Assembly: GCA_963707135.1 (NCBI GenBank)
Contig: CAVPOY010000024.1
Span: 248,001-312,000, forward strand
From: JBGSTR01 sp963707135
GTDB taxonomy: Bacteria; Pseudomonadota; Gammaproteobacteria; Chromatiales; Chromatiaceae
Length of the DNA stretch: 64,000 bases
Reading direction: 5' to 3'
Under the pieces are notes generated by a model, which did no database searches, was not told the origin of the DNA, and was given only the letters and a program-made list of their open reading frames with translations. Below, piece by piece: positions 59,203 through 64,000 of the stretch; position 1 is the stretch's first letter; each line of letters opens with the position of its first letter. The position numbers and the translations under genes were made by a program.

Positions 59203-61803
59203 CTAGAACGGAAGCTGAATTTCAGGCGCCGCGCGCGCCATCAGGCGACGAAACAGATCCTGGATCTTCTCCAGCGCCTCCTGATCGTCGCCCTCGAACC
59301 GGAACACGAGCTTGGGCTCGGTGTTGGAAGCGCGCACGAGGCCCCAGCCCCGCTCGAATTCGGCGCGCAGTCCGTCGATTCTCACTACCTCGACACCCTC
59401 TAGCCGCTCCGCGAACCGCAGCACCCGATCCATGACCCGCGCCGACTCGCCCTCGGCCAAGGGCGCCCCGAGCTCAGGGGTAGCGATGGCATGGGGCAGC
59501 GCGTCGAAGATCTCGCCGGTAGGACGCGGGTCCAGTGCCAGGACCTCCAACAGCCGCGCGCCGGCGTAGAGCGCATCGTCGAATCCGAACCAGCGCTCGC
59601 CGAATATGATATGGCCCGTAAGCTCGCCGGCGATCGGGGCCCCGGTCTCGCGCAGCTTGGCCTTGAGCTGGCCGTGGCCGGACCGCCACATCAGCGGCCG
59701 CCCGCCGTTGCGGCGAATTTCGTCGGCGAGATGACGCGAGCATTTTACGTCGAATACCACGTCGCTGCCGGGGTGGCGGGCGAGCACATCGGCCGCGAGC
59801 AGCATCAGCACCCGATCCGCGGCCACGAAGCGGCCCTCCGAGTCGACCACCCCGAGACGGTCCCCGTCACCGTCGAACGCGAGCCCGATGTCGGCACCCT
59901 GCGCCCGGACCAGGTCGCCGAGGTCCCGGGTGTGCTCCGGACGCGCCGGATCCAGCAGACGCTCGCCCATTCCGGCCTCGACGTCGCAATTGAGCTCGAG
60001 GACTTCGCAGCCCAGGGCGCGGAACAATCCGGGCGCAACCAGGGACGCCGCGCCGTTGCCGCAGTCGATCGCCAGTTTCAGACCGCGAGCCAGGGCGACC
60101 TCGCGTTCGACGTACTCCAGATAGTCCGGGATCAGATCCCGCCCCCGATAGGCCCCGCTGCCGCTCGTGAAGTCGGCATGGGCGATGCGCTCCCTGAGCC
60201 CTTGAATCCCCGCGGCATCGGTGCTCTCACCGTGGTAGACGACCTTTACGCCGTTGTACTGGGGCGGATTGTGACTGGCCGTGACCACCGCACCGGAGCC
60301 CTGCTCCGGGTGACAGCAGGCAAAATACAGCACGGGTGTGGGTACAACGCCAAGATCGACCACGTCGGCGCCGGCCGCGCGGATACCCTTGATCAGGGCC
60401 TCGGCGAGTAAGGGGCTGGTCGCCCGGCAGTCCCGGCCGACGTTAACGGTCCGATCGCCGCGGGCCGCCGCCTCGCTGGCGATCGCGCGGCCGATCGCGT
60501 GCATGGTCTCTACCCGGATCTGGCGGTCGACGACCCCCCGAATGTCGTAGGCGCGAAAGATCTCCGGCGGCGGGAGCGGAGCGGCGGCAGACGAACCCGT
60601 ATCCGTTGCAGCCGGGATCGCGGCGGCGGAGGCGCTCTTCAGTCGCCCGAGATCCGGGAGCTCGAGCTCGTCCACCTCGTAGCTCGAGTCATCCGGCATC
60701 CCCGTCAGCTCATCCTCGTCTCCCGGCGCGAGACCCGACGCGCGGCGCAGCTGTGCCCGTTGCGGTCGGCGGCCGACTGCCCCGGCCGGATGCGGCGCCG
60801 CGAGCGTACCCAGCAGCGCCGCCATCGCCTGCTCCGCCTGCTCGGTCTCGGCAAGGTTGCACCTGAGCTTGCGCATCGGCCGGCTCTCGACGGCGTCTTC
60901 GGTCAGCGCCACGAGACCGGTGCAATCGTCGGCGAGGGCACGCCGCAGCGCCCGTTGCCCCAGCCACAGGACCAACCCGATGAGCAGGAGCACCAAGAGG
61001 CACGCGGCCGCGGCCACTCCGATAAGCGCCGGGTCCAGGGGCGCCGAGGGCGCCAGCCACGCGGCCACGCGTAACCGCGTCCCCTCGACTGGAATGAGCT
61101 CATCGGGCTCGCCGACCGGCAGGGGGTCCTTCGATCCGAGGGTAACGGCGTCGCGTCCGACGACCTGCTGATAACGCAGCGTACCCCGGCCGCCCGTGCT
61201 CGCCGATGGGCTCGGCAGCAGCGACATCGGCAGCTCCAGGTGTACGACGCCGATGACCCGCCCGTCCATCCCGCCGGTCACCGGCGCCGCAACGGCCAGG
61301 TGCATGTCGGGCTGACCGACCTTGTTGGCCTCGAACGGGGTCACGGACTGGTCCCGGGCGGCCTGTCGGGCCAACTCGATCCCGGCGAAGCTCAGGAACG
61401 GAATGCCCTCGGACGACTCGACCCGCTCGATCGGCAGCAAATGGATGGCCGACGCCCCGGGCAACTGTCCGGCCAGTGACTGCTCGGCGCGCCGCAGGGC
61501 TGCCGGGTCCTTCGATTCCAGCGCCGACGACAGGCCGGGCGCGGCCCGCCAGGCCTCGAGAAGGCGGTGAATCCAGGACAACTCGCCGACCAGGGTCTGG
61601 GCGAAGACCCAGGCCTCCGCCGCGAGTCGGTCGCGGCTGTCGGTCACGTCGCGCTCCGACCACAGGCGCAGCAGCAGCGCGGCCGCGATCAGTACGACCA
61701 GCGAGATGCCGAAAAAGCTCGCCAGCCAGTAGCGGCCCGCCCCCCTTGCCGGCGCGCCATTAGCTGCCTTGCCCAAGGCGCCCTCCCTCCGGGCAGATAC
61801 CAT
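59203..61803 (-). CDS. algC: Phosphomannomutase/phosphoglucomutase with membrane-anchored N-terminal domain
   Basis: An 866-residue protein starting at ATG 61803 (GGGGGAA upstream). The first 400 residues hold two TM helices (about 22-42 and 240-265) enclosing an extracytoplasmic sensor-like region. The alpha-D-phosphohexomutase domain begins about residue 415 (PPPEIFRAYDIRGVVD). The phospho-serine loop (TASHNPPQYNGVKVV), Mg site (DGDGDRLGVVD) and sugar loop (GELTGHIIFGE) are intact. It supplies sugar phosphates for exopolysaccharide and LPS. The long form is known in some Pseudomonas-like bacteria. Confidence 0.92.
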   Translation of the reverse strand: MVSARREGALGKAANGAPARGAGRYWLASFFGISLVVLIAAALLLRLWSERDVTDSRDRLAAEAWVFAQTLVGELSWIHRLLEAWRAAPGLSSALESKDPAALRRAEQSLAGQLPGASAIHLLPIERVESSEGIPFLSFAGIELARQAARDQSVTPFEANKVGQPDMHLAVAAPVTGGMDGRVIGVVHLELPMSLLPSPSASTGGRGTLRYQQVVGRDAVTLGSKDPLPVGEPDELIPVEGTRLRVAAWLAPSAPLDPALIGVAAAACLLVLLLIGLVLWLGQRALRRALADDCTGLVALTEDAVESRPMRKLRCNLAETEQAEQAMAALLGTLAAPHPAGAVGRRPQRAQLRRASGLAPGDEDELTGMPDDSSYEVDELELPDLGRLKSASAAAIPAATDTGSSAAAPLPPPEIFRAYDIRGVVDRQIRVETMHAIGRAIASEAAARGDRTVNVGRDCRATSPLLAEALIKGIRAAGADVVDLGVVPTPVLYFACCHPEQGSGAVVTASHNPPQYNGVKVVYHGESTDAAGIQGLRERIAHADFTSGSGAYRGRDLIPDYLEYVEREVALARGLKLAIDCGNGAASLVAPGLFRALGCEVLELNCDVEAGMGERLLDPARPEHTRDLGDLVRAQGADIGLAFDGDGDRLGVVDSEGRFVAADRVLMLLAADVLARHPGSDVVFDVKCSRHLADEIRRNGGRPLMWRSGHGQLKAKLRETGAPIAGELTGHIIFGERWFGFDDALYAGARLLEVLALDPRPTGEIFDALPHAIATPELGAPLAEGESARVMDRVLRFAERLEGVEVVRIDGLRAEFERGWGLVRASNTEPKLVFRFEGDDQEALEKIQDLFRRLMARAAPEIQLPF

Positions 61804-61869
61804 GCCATTTCCCCCAACCCGGCGACGGATCTGTCGCACGTCTTGTCGGTCCGCGGCGGCGAAGCCGCG

Positions 61870-62328
61870 CTAATGCTTACCCGTATGCCCGAAACCGCCG
61901 GCCCCGCGCCGCGAGGCCTCAAACTCGTCCACCAGCTCCAGGTCGGCGCGCAGAACCGGAACCAGCACCAGCTGGGCGATCCGCTCGCCGACCTCGATCC
62001 GAAACGGCGCCCCGCCCCGATTCCAGCAGGAGACCAGCAGCTGCCCCTGGTAATCCGAGTCGATCAGTCCGACCAGGTTGCCCAGCACGATACCGTGCCG
62101 GTGCCCCAACCCGGAGCGCGGCAACACCACGCCGGCGACGGCCGGGTCCGCGATATGGATCGCGAGCCCCGTCGGCAGCAGCTCGCTGGCCCCGGGCTGA
62201 AGCTCCAGCGCTTCGTCGAGCATCGCCCGCAAATCGAGACCCGCGGACCCCTCGGTCGCGTACTGGGGCAGCGGAAACAGGCTGCCCAGGCGTGGGTCGA
62301 GGATCTTAACCTGCAGACGATGCAACAT
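61870..62328 (-). CDS. dut: dUTP diphosphatase
   Basis: A 152-residue trimeric dUTPase. The five motifs are visible: SAGLDLRAM, LPRSGLGHRHG, GLIDSDYQGQL, ERIAQLVLVP and the C-terminal RRGAGGFGHTGK. The start overlaps the end of coaBC by 23 bp. Confidence 0.97.
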   Translation of the reverse strand: MLHRLQVKILDPRLGSLFPLPQYATEGSAGLDLRAMLDEALELQPGASELLPTGLAIHIADPAVAGVVLPRSGLGHRHGIVLGNLVGLIDSDYQGQLLVSCWNRGGAPFRIEVGERIAQLVLVPVLRADLELVDEFEASRRGAGGFGHTGKH

Positions 62329-63510
62329 AGCGTTCGGCGATCAACCCGGCCAGCTCGCGCGCAAGCTCGTTCTTCGGCATCATCGCGAGGGCGCGCTCCC
62401 CGCCGTCCCAGAGCACGAGCAGGGCGTTCTCGTCGCGCTCGAAGCCCCCCCGCTCGCCACCGACCCGATTGGCCGCAATCATGTCGAGGCGCTTGGCCCG
62501 AAGTTTCAGACCCGCATGCTCCCTGACCCGATCCGTCTCGGCGGCGAAGCCCACCGTAAAAGGCGGGCGCGCTGAAGTCGCGACCTCGGCGAGGATATCC
62601 GGGTTCGGCACCAGTCGCAGCACCAGCTCGCCGGAGCCCTTCTTGATCTTGCTCGCCGGCGGCGCGTCGGGCCGGTAGTCGGCCACGGCCGCGGTCGCCA
62701 CGAAGATGTCGCAGTCCGCGGCGCGGGCCATGACCGCCGCGTGCATCTGAAGCGCCGTCTCGACCCCGACCCAGTCGACACCGCCCGGTGGGGGAGCGAC
62801 GTCGGCCCGCTCACCAGCGTGACTCGGGCACCCAGCGCGGCAAGCGCCGCCGCCAGCGCGTAGCCCATGCGGCCCGAGCTGCGGTTGCCGACATAGCGGA
62901 CCGGGTCGACGGGCTCTCTGGTCGGTCCGGCGGTCAACAGGACCCGGGCACCGGCGAGCACACCGGTCTCCGCGCCGGCAATGGCATCGGCAATCTGCTC
63001 CGGCTCCAGCATTCGCCCCGGGCCTAGCTCTCCGCAGGCCTGACTCCCGTCGGCGGGACCGAGGACCACGGCACCCCGCTGGCGCAGGAGCGCCAGATTC
63101 GCCTGAGTCGCCGGATGGAGCCACATGCGCTGGTTCATGGCCGGGGCCAGGTAGAGCGGCGCCTCGGTGGCCAGGGCGAGGGTGGTCAGCAGGCCGTCGG
63201 CCAGTCCGGCGGCAAGCCGGGCGATCAGGTCCGCGGTGGCGGGCGCGATCAGCAGGCGGTCCGCCCATCGGGCCAGCTCGATATGGTCCATGCCGGCCTC
63301 GGCACCCGGGTCGAGCAGCGCCGAACGCACGGGGTGGCCCGAGACCGCCTGGAAGGTAAGCGGGGTGACGAAAGCGCCCGCCGCCTCGGTCAGCACCACC
63401 CGGACATCGAATCCCCGGTCGCGCAATCGGCGCACCAAATCGGCGGACTTGTAGGCGGCGATGCCGCCGCCGACACCGAGCAACACCCTGGAGCGCGGGC
63501 TCGAACCCAT
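62306..63510 (-). CDS. coaBC: Phosphopantothenoylcysteine decarboxylase/synthetase CoaBC, with a frame break
   Basis: The CoaC part (LLGVGGGIAAYKSADLVRRL, LAPAMNQRMW, catalytic Cys region GSQACGELGPGRM) runs into the start of CoaB (VLLTAGPTREPVDPVRYVGN, SSGRMGYALA). The frame then changes at a run of five G (62790-62794), and the CoaB remainder (GVDWVGVETALQMHAAVMAR, ASKIKKG, NDIVANRV-like AANRVGGERGGF) follows in another frame. One extra base in the run restores a protein of about 400 residues. As the enzyme is needed for coenzyme A, a sequencing indel is the simplest explanation. Confidence 0.93.
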
Positions 63511-63643
63511 CTAAGTCACGCTATGCCCTTGACTCGAAACCCGCGGAAGTGTACCTGATCCGCTCGCAAGACGCCGTAACGCGCGGCGGATACCGGGCTC
63601 GTGTCCCAGGCGTCTGGGACCGGCGACAGAGGGGCTGTGAAGG

Positions 63644-64000
63644 ATGTCGATCAGCGACTGGCCGGAGGGCGAGCGCCCGCGTGAGAAGCTGCTGGATCGC
63701 GGCGCCGGCGCCCTGTCGGACGCGGAGCTGCTCGCGATCTTTCTGCGCACCGGCGTCAAGGGCAAGAGTGCCGTCGACCTGGCGCGGGAGCTGCTCGAAG
63801 CCTTCGGCGGACTGACCGGACTCCTCGCGGCGGATCAGCGACGTTTCTGCGAGCCGAAAGGGCTCGGGCGGGCGAAGTACGCCCAGCTGCAGGCCTCGCT
63901 GGAGCTCAGCCGCCGCTTTCTCATGGGCCGGTTGCGCGATCAGGATGCGCTGACCAGCCCGGAGGCAACGCGCGACTACCTGAAGCTCCGGCTCCATGGT
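63644..64000 (+). CDS. radC: RadC/DUF2466 family protein, 3' end outside window
   Basis: The frame starts at ATG 63644 (GAAGG upstream) and is open to the end of the window: SISDWPEGERPREKLLDRGA and ALSDAELLAIFLRTGVKGKS, then a helix-hairpin-helix-like region (LTGLLAADQRRFCEPKGLG). The catalytic JAMM part would lie beyond the edge. It is divergent from coaBC, the usual arrangement in gammaproteobacteria. The old repair role is not well supported for the family. Confidence 0.93.
   Translation, partial: MSISDWPEGERPREKLLDRGAGALSDAELLAIFLRTGVKGKSAVDLARELLEAFGGLTGLLAADQRRFCEPKGLGRAKYAQLQASLELSRRFLMGRLRDQDALTSPEATRDYLKLRLHG

Overview
The window is high-GC chromosomal DNA from a gammaproteobacterium, most likely a purple-sulfur/Chromatiales-type relative. 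The gene neighbourhoods support this: smg-dprA-LysM protein divergent from def-fmt-rsmB-DUF4390-ntrYX-trkAH, gmk-rpoZ-spoT, rph-rdgB, yggS-proC-yggT-yggU, and argB-algC-dut-coaBC-radC. The lineage is inferred from gene order and protein style only, because no rRNA or tRNA gene was seen. The window cuts mtfA at the left edge and radC at the right edge.

Layout. 1-8 kb: a zinc peptidase, a SulP anion transporter, a YbaK-type editing protein, a periplasmic retropepsin-like protease, a secreted or anchored SNase, tsaC and topA. 8-25 kb: DNA uptake and translation genes, the envelope-linked NtrYX two-component system and TrkAH potassium uptake, then an L,D-transpeptidase lipoprotein, malQ and typA. 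27.5-35.8 kb: a tightly overlapping MoxR-DUF58-DUF4381-VWA-VWA-TPR-BatD operon (a Bat/aerotolerance-like inner-membrane complex). Its TPR member holds 29 copies of a 15-bp tandem repeat with a frame break inside it. 35.8-39.9 kb: an orphan MbcA/ParS/Xre antitoxin-type protein, spoT, rpoZ and gmk. 40.0-47.5 kb: a type I restriction-modification island (hsdM, hsdS, a zeta-like kinase plus a small protein, hsdR) inserted between gmk and yicC. 47.7-64 kb: yicC, a serine/threonine kinase, then housekeeping nucleotide, proline, arginine, pyrimidine and exopolysaccharide genes, plus a dynamin-like protein with degenerate GTPase motifs.

The most unusual object is a 451-bp element at 42398-42848. Inverted, roughly 36-bp REP-like ends, each itself a hairpin, enclose a DUF559-type (PD-(D/E)XK-like) nuclease domain. 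It sits inside hsdR just before the Walker A motif. Translating through the ends suggests the insertion was once in frame with HsdR on both sides, so it behaves like a protein-tolerated mobile palindromic cassette with its own nuclease.

A caution applies throughout. The restriction island has about a dozen single-base frame breaks, nearly all an extra G on the coding strand. Single breaks also occur in spoT and coaBC, which are normally essential, at homopolymers. Residual sequencing indels are therefore a live explanation for several 'broken' genes here. A second repeat family (about 85 bp, two hairpins) occurs three times in intergenic spaces.
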